DNA of 14,900 nucleotides from positions 1 to 14,900 of the forward strand of contig JANBPT010001084.1 of assembly GCA_027575765.1 (NCBI GenBank), in the 5' to 3' direction. Positions 1-8,897 of the stretch are shown piece after piece; within the stretch, counting starts at the first letter, position 1; the number at the start of each line of letters is the position of its first letter. Both the position numbers and the translations under genes were made by a program. The notes below the pieces were generated by a model. The model was not told the origin of the DNA, did no database searches, and saw only the letters and a program-made list of their open reading frames with translations. The stretch is from Tieghemiomyces parasiticus. Its lineage: Eukaryota > Kickxellomycota > Dimargaritomycetes > Dimargaritales > Dimargaritaceae.

Positions 1-1675
1 CGCGAAATTTTAAGCAATATCCCACCTGGTTATCGCAATGGATTCAAACTCACTAGTAAGCATAATTATGCGCTTGACAAGGACTATATCCACCATGAAA
101 CGGTCAAGGTAGGCTAGCCAAGTGGCCTTCGGCAAACGATGTCATACTTAACACATTCACTTTCCAGGCTTCAAACATAGCACCAGGACGGTGGTTGGCA
201 GTCGTAACCGGCCGTTGAGTGCTTGAAATCCAATCTACCTAAAACGCTGGGAACGTCAACTGCAGGACAGTCGATAGTTCTAATCGGGGTGAATACTAAC
301 CCGGCTGACAACCACTTTCCCCTTGGCTTTCCATCCCACCCAACAGTTCGTAGATTCCCTTCCTTCGAAGCTGGAACAATGGGATGCAATGGAGCGTCGC
401 TGTTATAAATACAAGGAACAGATTGAGAGATTAGAAGATGGTCTTGAATACGCCGAGGAGGAGGCTGACGAAGCCACCGAGCGTTGGAACAAGGCGCGTA
501 CGAGGGTTGCTAACTTCTCTAAAAGGCTTGAGAGACATACAGCTACGCAGAGCAACGAGTCCAATGGGAATGCGCAAACACTAAAGAAAGGCCTGCCGAA
601 AGAAAAGGATCAACAAAAACACAAGCGTGCGCAAAGTTCACTCGGCTACTTGACCAAGGAGCGTGATCAGCTCAATGACAAGTACAAGAAGGATATAGCC
701 GACATTAGTTTCCTTAAAAATTGTGATAAGTTGTCGAAGTATGTAGGCTTCTCACAACCTGCAGCAGTACTCTTCCGACCGTTCGTTAAAGCCTGGCTCC
801 TCAACGAATTTCGCCTTATCGAATTTAATTCGCCTCGAGCGTCCAACGACCAGGCGGGTTCTATGGCCCACGGCCAGGATCGATATCATCCTAGGATGAG
901 AGCGGAGGGTCAAATATTCCCGAATGGATCTTATGCTACGACTTGGGACTATTACATGCACCCCTCCAATTTATTTGAACAATTCGGCCTGAGCAGATTG
1001 CGCCCGACTTCCACCATCCTGTCTCTGTCCAGTCCTAGTAAGGATCAATCGTCAAGCTCACAGGCGCCCCCTTCGACTCGAAACGTTGGGCTCGACAGCC
1101 TACTCGATTCGCCCTACGCGCACATCTACGAACTCTCCAAAGAATTTAACGATCACCAGCTCGGAGTACTTTTGCGGCGTTTACTGTCCGAGTCGGTCGG
1201 ACGAGATGTCGCGCAGGAGTATACGACTGGTATCTTGCACCAGTTTAAGGACTACCGTAGACTCGTGGGACCTAATAATCGCGAGAACGGTTCAACGTTT
1301 TGGGCAAGAGATCTGACCTTGGCCCTCGTCACTTTGCGCTTCTTTCGTGATCGTACGGCCATCGACCGAAAGTCGGAGCTCTACAAAGTCTTGACTGAGA
1401 ACTACCTGCCGTGGTCAATCAGAGCGCATATCTGGGCCATTGGTACGGAGTTGGATATTCCAGATATCAACTCATTGTCCAGTTGGGAGTGGGCATTTGG
1501 AATAATCGCGTCGTGCGCGAACCAGCTACACTGGGGGAAGGCCGCGGAAGCCGCCAGGTTAATGGTGGGTTGGCGTGCTTCAGAGTGCAAGAGCGAATTC
1601 TATACCGCCTCGCCCATCCGCTTGGGCGCTAACCAGTCCCTCCTTGTCCAGACCGTCCATTATGAGAATGCGTAG
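1..1675 (+). CDS. Unrecognised coiled-coil protein, 3' part of a spliced gene (5' end outside window)
   Basis: Frame 1 is open from the first base to 108 (36 codons, ending HHETVK) and meets a donor-like CAAG|GTAGGC. The main exon runs from 347 after CAACAG to TAG at 1673-1675 (442 residues). My preferred model is 1-108, 168-203, 347-1675, with all junctions in phase 0, giving 490 residues in the window. Skipping the 12-codon middle exon also keeps frame. No ATG start is available: the frame between 293 and 346 is intronic. The main exon begins FVDSLPSKLEQWDAMERR and continues into a Lys/Glu-rich, probably coiled-coil stretch (about 380-720: KEQIERLEDGLEYAEEE, later LTKERDQLNDKYKKD). A Ser/Pro-rich linker (about 1010-1080) and a helical, Trp-containing C-terminal half without Cys-rich or catalytic motifs follow. 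Codon use is less C/G-ending than in the dehydrogenase gene downstream, which suggests modest expression. I do not recognise the family. A real gene is likely; the function is unknown. Confidence 0.75.
109..167 (+). other. Intron 1 of the coiled-coil gene (predicted)
   Basis: 59 nt. Donor GTAGGC follows CAAG at 105-108. A CTTAAC branch-like element lies near 147-152, and the acceptor is TTTCCAG ending at 167. Phase 0. The acceptor is good, the donor moderate. Confidence 0.55.
204..346 (+). other. Intron 2 of the coiled-coil gene (predicted), perfect TACTAAC branch point
   Basis: The 3' part is strong: TACTAAC at 294-300, then CTGAC-like and pyrimidine-rich sequence, then CAACAG ending at 346. 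The large exon is open in frame right after it. The donor is uncertain. GTAACC at 204 gives a 143-nt intron in phase 0 with a 12-codon exon before it; alternatively the donor is the GTAGGC at 109. The non-ATG extension of the downstream frame to 323 is therefore intronic. Confidence 0.6.
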
Positions 1676-1990
1676 GTGAACCAGGTTGAGGAAACAAGTG
1701 ATTAACCCTTCATCCTTCCGCCTAGTTGATACAGCCGAACTGAGCGTGACGTGTCAATATTATATATATAAATATAAATTCAAGTGCGACTGGCGTGCTA
1801 TCCGGGTGTCAAGGTTTTATTGAGGATAGATAGTGCAACCAGGGACGTGCGGGCTGGACGGATACTTTGCCTCGAGGTGAATCTCTCCTAAGCTTTTCTT
1901 CCCCGTGATTCGGGCCTGCGTATGGCCGGGGCTTGGTCATAGGAGGGAAATAGTGCGTGCGTACGCCGGATGGGCATGAGTCGGAAGTAG
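1676..1990. other. 3' flank of the coiled-coil gene with AT-rich tract
   Basis: No coding signal. An AT-rich block at 1757-1780 (alternating TA, then AAATATAAAT), about 80 nt past the stop codon, is the likely 3'-end or polyadenylation region. No exact AATAAA was found in it. Confidence 0.4.
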
Positions 1991-4735
1991 TATAAATGAG
2001 GAGACACGGGGTAGAACAATTGTCAATGCCGAAGAGAGCGATAGGTAAGCCAAAAGAGGGGATTGCAGAGCCCTAAAAGGGTACCGCCAAGGCGCATGGT
2101 CTGTGTGTGTGGAAGCCTTGTAGTGTTCAGGGCGGTCTTTGGCTACAGCAGCATACCTGGCTTGTCTTGTTCGTCTAGTTACCACCCTGTGGTAGGTTTA
2201 GACGAGGGGATCCGTGGTAGGCTGGATACAAATGGGTGCGTTGGTAGTAATGAGGATGCGTTGTTACGACTGGCAGTGGGGCCCATTATATATGGCAATA
2301 GGACTTAGATTGTCTGGCGTCCCTGTCGGTCTGGCATCTGCACACGCGTAGAGCAAGGGGTGACGGCTAACGGTGGCCGCTGGACATTAAGGAGGCGGCT
2401 GACGTCGGTTAGAGGAACGAGCTCAGTAATATATACATCAGCCATTTTAGTGGATGGTCGCCAGTGGCCAGGCGTAGCCCTCGGGTAGACTCCTGCAAGT
2501 TCGCAATGAGACTGGATAGTGAGTACACTCTGCACTTGACCGCCCAGGGACTGTCATGGCTACTGGCTTGTTCCGGTTGGGGCTGCTGTCGAATGCTGCG
2601 GCTTGACGCCTCCTGCTGGCCTTTCGGGAGGGGGCCGGATATGGTGCAGCCTTTGGCCGCTGGTTTTGGCGACCACACACGCATTAAGCGAATGGGATAT
2701 ATCGGCCTGCAATTGCTGCCCTATTTCCATAGGCTATCAGGTCAGCTACGTCTGTGTTCAAGTAGTAGTGGTTAAAGACCATACTACAACACGCCTTGCT
2801 ATTACTTGCAGCAAGTAGACTCCTTTTCATGCTAACCATGACCCTATAGGAAACCACTATTTACATGGCCACCCATCCGACTACACTGGAACACTTTGAC
2901 AGACACTCGGTCCAGACTTGTCTCTCTTCCCTTACTACCAAGTATCGTGTACGGTGCTGTAAATGCACTGCTCGGAGGAGTACTAGTGTTCCCACTGTCG
3001 CACCAGCTACCGTCAGCTCTATCTAGCTTGTTTTCGTGATGAATGTTCCTGACGTAGGTTCTTACCTACGAGCCATCATACAAGCAGGCGTCGATACCTT
3101 AGGATTACTCGGCGAATTATCCGTTGACTCCAAGCATTAGTGCTTTGTGCTTGGTCGTCAGAGCAATGGTAACACGGGCAGACTATGGCCTCCTAGAACT
3201 TGGAGCCTTATAGAGGGTTGGCCCGGCGACTATTGCTGAAGTTTAGACCTGACTGGGATCAACTAGCAATAGTGCCTAGGCCGATAGCTATTGACTCAAG
3301 CAAAGGGTTGACGGAATTAAGCCTCGAGTAGCTATGCCTGCCATCTGTAGGTGTGGATTGCGTCATTAAGGAGACCGGTGCTGGCTGGGAGAGCCACACT
3401 AGTAAACACAGGGAAACCTGCATCTCTCTCACGCGTCGCTTAAGTAATCACGCCATCGGGGTGGCCTTTCGGTGTGGCGAGCAGGGAGGCTGTTTCAGGT
3501 GTGATTGTCTCAGCCAATTCTACCCCACTCCTGGGCCTTTCGCTTCCCAGCCCCAGGATACGGGGGGGTCTTCACTAGGGTACGGGGATGACATGAGTTC
3601 CGCTTACTCTGAGATGGGGAGAGGGCTCTTGGTTTCAGGCGCGGCGGTATCTGTTTATTTGGCTTCGCTTGGCAGTGGTGACTCTCGCGGGTGGGGCGTC
3701 TAGGGCAATGGACGTCCAGGTCGAAATAGTGGGGGACGAGTGGTTAACGACAATGGGGCGGGCGGCCCCCGGTGCTCAGGCCAAGGGGAGGATTGCCCCG
3801 TCGGGCGCTGTTGCCAGCGAATCAGATGGCTCGGTTAATTCCATGCGTAGCCAGGGACCTACAGCAGCGAAAGGGGCCCGGCGGATGAAGCAGGGCGGAG
3901 TTGGTGTGAGGGTAGAAAGGAGAGGGAGGCAGCCTAGTTAGGCGGATGGGGGCCAGGTGCGATATACCCGCAGCCGCGGGACATAGGGTGCATTTACCCA
4001 GGCTGGAACCGGGCTTTCGGATGGCGGCATATGGCCTGTGGGCGGATACCTTGTGTTCAGAGCCGGGTGATTGCTTCTGATGAAGAGGGCGAGTGGAGTA
4101 ATCAGTTGCAACACCGCATTGAATGCTGTTGGCGCCTGTCTAGTGCACTTTGCTTTTTTCTGCAGCCGGCAGTGCGGCCAGAGAACCCCACCAGATACTT
4201 TCGCGACTAAATAGCGACCGGCCCCTGCCTGTTTGTTTTACTGGACAGCCTGCCGGGCTTATGGCGGCACTGCAACGATCCAGCCGCTCAGCGTGCATCC
4301 GATGGAAATCCTGGAGACGACAGGCGAAGGGAGTGTGTAAGGTACCCCAGGCAACCGGCGCCTTCCTGGAAAAAGGGGGGGCGCTGCTGCGTCAGTTCGT
4401 GCAGGGTCGACTGGCACATTGCAGGCAAGCCCTGGCGGCCAGTGACAAGGGTTAGGAGTTACCGCCTCATTGGGCCTCTGTGCTTACGGGTAGCAACGTC
4501 TGCGGCGTGGCGATTGGGTGGCGTGGTCGGCAGAAGGGTCTTGACGCGGCTTGGTACGGAAGGGGGTTTCGGTGGCCCCGCCTGTCTAATCAGCCACCGG
4601 CCACGCCGACGGCACCCTGCGTCGTACCTTTGGGAGTCACCACGCCTTCTGGGTGGGGGGCTTCGCGCAACTCTCAATTTCAAGTGGACCGCCCAGTGCA
4701 AATGACTAATTTGACACGTCGCGAATTGGCCCACC
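1991..4735. other. Gene-poor, G-rich intergenic region (about 2.7 kb)
   Basis: Only short open frames occur, on both strands and overlapping one another (for example + 2464-2775, + 3353-3703, + 4150-4455, - 4459-4836). Most lack a usable ATG and none has a recognisable domain. The + strand is G-rich, with runs such as G7 at 3562-3568, G7 at 4375-4381 and G6 at 4655-4660. A short hairpin (CGTAGGT/ACCTACG, 3053-3070) and an imperfect stem (CCAAGCA/TGCTTGG, 3130-3154) are present but are about what chance predicts. A possible small minus-strand spliced gene (2844-3079) is discussed under findings. No transposon reading frame, terminal repeat or RNA gene was recognised. Confidence 0.5.
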
Positions 4736-4749
4736 CCACCCGCGGGTGG
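4736..4749. repeat. 14-bp perfect palindrome at the base-skew switch
   Basis: CCACCCGCGGGTGG reads the same on both strands. It lies 766 bp upstream of the dehydrogenase ATG, where the sequence changes from G-rich to C/T-rich. It could be a binding site for a dimeric (zinc-cluster type) regulator. A single palindrome of this size in 15 kb can also arise by chance. Confidence 0.35.
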
Positions 4750-5515
4750 TAGCTTCCCAGCCCCAAACCACCCCTCCCCGGATGCCACCCGTGCTGCGTC
4801 ACATAATCCCAGCCACTGGGAGGTGCCCGTTATCACACTCCAGTCGTATCCTGTCCCCTGGCATGATTATTTTTTTTCCCTTATCGCACCACTATCTCTC
4901 CCGCCAGCCAGCCCCAGCATAGACCAACATTTTCCCCCAACCGTGTCTTGTATAGGTGGGTTCGGCAAATCTCCGAATTGCCGCCGCGTCCATCCGCTCT
5001 CTAGAGCCCGCACCACGGTAGGAGCCACTCCACCAATCTGATCAATAAATACCTTGGCCCACCCGCCGGTCTGGCCGCTGGTTACTTATCTATGTGCAAC
5101 CCCCCTTCGAGTCGTACTTGTCTCACCGTTCCTGCCACTCGAAACCACGCTCTATATTTCCTCGTTGGTTAATAGCCTTTCGCCAGCCATACAAGTTGGC
5201 TGCGCCACTCCTACCCTCTGCCCTCCCAGTACCATTCGATCCTTTATATCCTTCCGGTGCACCTCGTTAAACCCTCCCGGTGCCGTTTCTTATTGCCACC
5301 TACCAGCATAGCTGTCGTGCCCCCAAAAGTTAGCCAGTCGGTACCGCTAGTTATCGCCCCAATCTGTATCTGCACGATTGCCCTCTGTAGCTGCACCATC
5401 GCCCCCCCTTCACTTCTCCCACTCTGGCCTCCCCGCCCTCCACCGCCGACGCATTCCCCCCCTCTCCCCCCCTCCTTGTCGGCCAACCTGCCAGCCGATC
5501 CCCACGCTCGTCAAG
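4750..5515 (+). promoter_or_regulatory. C/T-rich promoter and 5' leader of the phosphoglycerate dehydrogenase gene
   Basis: The + strand is strongly pyrimidine-rich, with C runs at 5402-5408, 5456-5462 and 5466-5472 directly before the start codon. A CCAAT motif sits at 5033-5037 and weak TATA-like stretches (CTATATTT near 5152, TTTATATC near 5242) are present. No upstream ATG lies in the coding frame. Long CT tracts next to starts are common in promoters of highly expressed fungal genes. No site was assigned with confidence. Confidence 0.4.
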
Positions 5516-7082
5516 ATGGTCCTCGCCTCCCCTACTGAACTCACCATGTCGGCCCGCCGTTCTGCCCAACCGCTCGAGCCCCGTCACCTCAAGCCCTTCG
5601 GCGTGGGGGATGTCCGTGTCCTCCTCCTGGAGAACGTCAACCAGACTGCCGTGGAAATTCTGCGGAAGGCCGGGTACCAGGTCGAGTTTCACACCAAAGC
5701 CCTCCCGGAAGACGTGCTCATCGAGAAGATCAAGAGCGTCCACATTGTGGGCATCCGTAGCAAGACCAAACTCACCCGCCAGGTGCTCCAGCACGCCGAC
5801 AAGCTGCTCACCATCGGTTGTTTCTGCATCGGAACCAACCAGGTCGACCTCGACTTCGCCGCCGAGCGCGGCATATCCGTGTTCAACTCGCCCTTCAGCA
5901 ACAGCCGTAGCGTGGGTAAGTGTTACTGGATAGGCCAAATGGAGCTGAATGAACGCCAACGGCCTTTGCTAGGGTTTCCGCCGGCAAACCGCCCCGCGTG
6001 TATAACCACCGCAATTGGAGCCTGGCCCTCTCGGTTTAGTTACTCCGCATCCCACCCCCCCCTTATCCTCTACCGCCCTCCTATCAGTACCACACCCTTC
6101 AGCCCTAACCCCTCCGCGCCCGAACCTACCCCCCACCCTGTCCTCCTCCTTCCCCCCCCCTCTCCCTTATCCAGCCGAGATGACTATCTCCAACGTCATC
6201 GCCCTGGCCCGCCAGCTCGGTGACCGTAACCGCGAGATGCACGAGGGTAACTGGTTCAAGGTTTCGGCCAACTGCTACGAGGTCCGCGGTAAGACCCTGG
6301 GTATCGTGGGCTACGGCCACATCGGTTCGCAGCTCAGTGTCATGGCCGAGTCCCTGGGCATGCGTGTCCTGTTCTACGATGTTTTGCAGTTGATGCCCCT
6401 GGGATCCAGCTCGCCCACCGAAACCCTGGACGACCTTCTGCGGCGCTCGGATTTTGTGACCCTGCACGTACCTGAGACTTCCGACACCAAGGACATGATT
6501 GGCCGCCGCGAGCTGGCCCTCATGAAGCCCCAGTCGTACCTGATCAACGCCAGCCGGGGCACCGTGGTGGACATTCCGGCCCTGGCCGAGGCCCTCCGCG
6601 CCAGCAAGCTGGCCGGCTGCGCCATCGACGTGTACCCGAGCGAACCCCTGGCCAACGGCAAGTACTTTGAAAGCCCGCTCATCGGCTGCCCCAACACCAT
6701 CCTGAGCCCGCACATTGGCGGATCGACCGAGGAGGCCCAGTCTATGATTGGCATTGAGGTGGCGAGCGCCCTCACCCGATTCATCAACGTCGGCACCACT
6801 CTCAACGCCGTCAACTACCCCCAGGTCGACCTCCGCGCCATCCCGGCCGCCAAGGAATCCATTTTCCGCCTTGTCAACGTGCACCGTAACGTCCCCGGCG
6901 TGCTCCGCCAGATCAACAATATTCTCGCTCCGTTCAACGTGGAGAAGCAGGTGTGTGATAACAAAGGCAACATCTCGTACTTTATGGCCGATATCTCCAT
7001 CGGCTCCGTCGAGGATATCCAGACCATCTACGATCACATTTCTTCCATCGAGGAGAACGTCATTACCCGCGTGTTGTACTAG
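5516..7082 (+). CDS. SER3: D-3-phosphoglycerate dehydrogenase (SER3/SER33 type), two exons
   Basis: Oxidises 3-phosphoglycerate to 3-phosphohydroxypyruvate with NAD+, the first step of cytosolic serine synthesis. Exons 5516-5915 and 6175-7082 give 435 residues. The N-terminal part carries LLENVNQTAVEIL, VGIRSKTKLT and IGCFCIGTNQVDLD, hallmarks of the family. The Rossmann motif GYGHIGS is at 179-185, with the adenosine-binding Asp at about 202. The catalytic triad is visible: Arg261 in NASRGTVVD, Glu290 in DVYPSEP, His313 in SPHIGGSTEEAQ. An ACT domain (about 363-435: NVPGVLRQIN to ITRVLY) forms the C-terminus, so feedback control by serine is expected. The extra ASB domain of long PGDHs is absent, as in yeast enzymes. 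I chose ATG 5516 (A at -3, G at +4); ATG 5546, ten codons later, is an alternative start. Codons end mostly in C/G, consistent with high expression. Confidence 0.96.
5916..6174 (+). other. Intron of the phosphoglycerate dehydrogenase gene
   Basis: 259 nt, phase 1, splitting an Ala codon in the conserved NSRSVAE motif. Donor GTGG|GTAAGT, CCTAAC branch point at 6104-6109, very C-rich 3' half (C8 at 6055-6062, C9 at 6152-6160), acceptor TTATCCAG ending at 6174. Joining restores the family consensus exactly. The exon-1 frame stays open through the whole intron and stops only at 6221-6223. Confidence 0.95.
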
Positions 7083-7257
7083 AGAGAGGTAGCCGGGTCT
7101 TCGCCGGCTACGGACAAGGCTACAAGGGCTGTATCTTCTACCCGTCCCGGTTTCCAGTGCCTTTTCCCCCCCCCCCCACATCCCTGCTTAGACCTGATCA
7201 TGTTGCAGCGCCCCTGGGGTCCCCTTTTTATATTCTTTAGCTTTTATATTATTGCTC
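7083..7257 (+). other. 3' flank of the dehydrogenase gene with C12 homopolymer
   Basis: After the stop there is a C run at 7166-7177 (12 bases), then a T/A-rich stretch (about 7225-7253: TTTTTATATTC, TTTTATATTATT) that may mark the 3' end of the transcript. Confidence 0.35.
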
Positions 7258-7728
7258 ATGGACATTTTAGCCAGTTTACCCCAATATATCGTTAAATTAA
7301 CTCCAACGTATTCCAGGGATCGCCCTACGAATCTACGAGGTGGTTGCAGCTGCCAGTGTATAGCACTCGATCATCAACCATCACCTCCCTCCCGATTACT
7401 TCTTGAAAAACTATTAATAATAGGCGAGGGTGGGACCCTTATGTGGTCACACCAGCGTTATACGATCACCACCACCCCGCTTTGCAGTCGAATGGGAAGC
7501 TTGTATCCCCTTTCTTCTCTTGTAGCAAAAGGTATGTCGGAATACCCTCCCTCCCCCACGAGTGAAGAGGAGCGAGATCGAGAGTCGCTCAGCGGCGTCG
7601 GCCCTGCCAACTACCAAGGCTCTGTAGGTATCACAAGCGCCACCAACGGACGGATGCGACCGAGCCTAGCAAGAATAGATAAAGAGAGGGGGGAACTAAA
7701 AATAATCGATGGTATCAACCTCAACTAA
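7258..7728 (+). CDS. Doubtful ORF, hypothetical 156-residue protein
   Basis: An uninterrupted frame from ATG 7258 to TAA 7726-7728. The predicted protein is without recognisable domain, signal peptide or membrane segment. It has a short charged, acidic run (TSEEERDRES) near residue 100. The start lies only 175 nt after the dehydrogenase stop, inside a likely 3' flank, and its context is poor. An open frame of this length can occur by chance in sequence of this composition, and codon use lacks the C/G-ending bias of the dehydrogenase gene. I list it because it is the longest single open frame in the otherwise gene-free stretch, but I think it is more likely not a gene. Confidence 0.18.
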   Translation: MDILASLPQYIVKLTPTYSRDRPTNLRGGCSCQCIALDHQPSPPSRLLLEKLLIIGEGGTLMWSHQRYTITTTPLCSRMGSLYPLSSLVAKGMSEYPPSPTSEEERDRESLSGVGPANYQGSVGITSATNGRMRPSLARIDKERGELKIIDGINLN

Positions 7729-8320
7729 GATGGTAAAGACTCGCGCACTCACCATCCTCTCGACTAGCGGGCAAGGGTCAGGATAAATATCCTCCGAAAA
7801 TACGAATCGATTTCCTAGACACCACAGAACTCCCCTGATGACCATTTTGCACTGGTGATACCCCGGCGCAGGGGCTGTTAAAATAAGCCCATAATCAATA
7901 ACCGCTTGGCGGTCTTGTAAAAAACAACTTTTACCTTGGTCTGCTCACCCCATCCCTCACGGTTCAACCCGCCGCCTTGTACGACCTTTCCCTAGGTCAT
8001 CCAAGCCACAGGCCTACGTCCACCTGGGCCACCAACGTAACACGAGCAGTGCTTGACTGGCTTCCCTCTCCTTTCTTCATCTCTCCCTCGGTTTGCCTGT
8101 GTTCCTTTTTGTGCCCCCCCCCACCACCCTGTGGCCACTATGTCTGGCCAGTCAAGTGTCATTTTTCCCTAGCCGACTAGTCGTTCCCCCCACCCCCTTC
8201 CTCTCAAAAATATACCGTCCGTATTCTTTTGTAGCTACTATGATCAAGAACATCTAGATACATAAAGCCTGTCGTTACGCCAGCCAGGCCAACCCGACTG
8301 ATTTGGATACCTTCTACATT
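7729..8320. other. Intergenic region upstream of the first secreted-protein gene
   Basis: No convincing gene. It contains a pyrimidine-rich block (about 8060-8125, with a C9 run at 8114-8122) and a 10-bp inverted repeat (CTTGACTGGC 8052-8061, GCCAGTCAAG 8147-8156), which is within chance expectation. Confidence 0.4.
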
Positions 8321-8327
8321 TTATAAG
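8321..8327 (+). promoter_or_regulatory. TATA-like element of the first secreted-protein gene
   Basis: TTATAAG lies 87-93 bp before ATG 8414. It is followed by an AT-rich stretch (CATATTTT) and a C8 run (8342-8349). The spacing matches that of the TATA tract in front of the second secreted-protein gene. Confidence 0.4.
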
Positions 8328-8413
8328 CATACCATATTTTGCCCCCCCCATCACCCTCCCTTTCCAAACTAAGAGGGCGCTTTCCCCACTCCATCCACGC
8401 CGTAAAATCCATC

Positions 8414-8773
8414 ATGCGTCTCCTGGGCATTTCCTTTATCTTTTCACTCGCCGTAGGGGCGATCCAGGCCTACCCTAGTGACGAAGGGATGAGCGATTTA
8501 GAACTACCGTCACCGCTTATTACCTTGCATTCTAAACCTGATTCGCCGATCTATTCGAACCAGGAGCCCATGAGTACCAACCGCGTCCGACGCCGCCGTC
8601 TGGGACAGCACCGGAGACGCACTAGAGCCCCTGAGAGCCGCCCAATGAGTGATGAGGACACGGATATCGAGTCGGATGACGAGACGGCCAAGCCGTGTTT
8701 ACAGATCGTCCAGGGCGTGTGCTGCATGTACGGTATTTACAACTTTTGCCACTATCTAGCGTCACACTTGTAG
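8414..8773 (+). CDS. Small secreted protein with basic processing site and C-terminal cysteines
   Basis: 119 residues. The start is the first in-frame ATG, followed at once by a typical signal peptide MRLLGISFIFSLAVGAIQA (cleavage after Ala19 likely). The mature part has a Ser/Pro-rich section, then a very basic stretch (Arg59-62 RRRR, 67-71 RRRTR) that could be cut by a Kex2/furin-type protease. An acidic run follows (about 79-90, DEDTDIESDDE), then a hydrophobic C-terminal segment with four cysteines at 95, 103, 104 and 112 (C-x7-CC-x7-C). This suggests a precursor that releases a C-terminal peptide of about 48-57 residues. The signal peptide resembles that of the gene at 9685-10107 (both end G-x-I-Q-A before x-P), so they may be divergent paralogues. 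A role as a secreted effector or signal is an inference from size and layout only. I recognise no family. Confidence 0.7.
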   Translation: MRLLGISFIFSLAVGAIQAYPSDEGMSDLELPSPLITLHSKPDSPIYSNQEPMSTNRVRRRRLGQHRRRTRAPESRPMSDEDTDIESDDETAKPCLQIVQGVCCMYGIYNFCHYLASHL

Positions 8774-8879
8774 CAACACTGTGACTTAACTTCAAGGGGT
8801 AATCTAGAGAATTGCAATGTCAAGACATAATACATGGTATAGTATCTTAACGACATGGTATGCACTACGCCGGCATTAA

Positions 8880-8885
8880 AATAAA
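8880..8885 (+). terminator. Possible polyadenylation signal AATAAA
   Basis: AATAAA about 107 nt after the stop codon of the first secreted-protein gene. A 9-bp direct repeat, ACATGGTAT, lies just before it (8832-8840 and 8853-8861). Confidence 0.4.
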
Positions 8886-8897
8886 CTACGGTAACCG

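Noticed and set aside
323..346. Start of the coiled-coil frame at 323
   Set aside because: It begins with TTG and lies between a TACTAAC branch point and a CAG acceptor, so it is intronic.
2464..2775. + strand frame of 103 codons, overlapped by minus-strand frames 2409-2684 and 2447-2680
   Set aside because: Conflicting frames of similar length, no motif, and the + frame starts at GTG.
3353..3703. + strand frame of 116 codons
   Set aside because: No ATG near its start, no domain, overlaps other frames, no supporting splice sites.
4150..4455. + strand frame of 101 codons after a TTTTTTCTGCAG acceptor-like site
   Set aside because: No partner exon or donor found, and no recognisable protein features.
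4459..4836. Minus-strand frame of 125 codons
   Set aside because: Three overlapping frames of similar size exist in this GC-rich stretch; none has a domain.
5351..5959. Minus-strand open frame of 202 codons
   Set aside because: Antisense shadow of dehydrogenase exon 1.
6126..7181. Minus-strand open frame of 351 codons
   Set aside because: Antisense shadow of the dehydrogenase exon 2. C/G-ending codons on one strand remove stops from the other, and the product has no domain.
7959..7980. GGTTCAACCC resembling a tRNA B box
   Set aside because: Flanking bases do not form a T stem and there is no acceptor or anticodon stem.
8052..8156. 10-bp inverted repeat as a transposon end
   Set aside because: One 10-bp pair within 100 bp is expected by chance in 15 kb, and no transposase or target duplication was seen.
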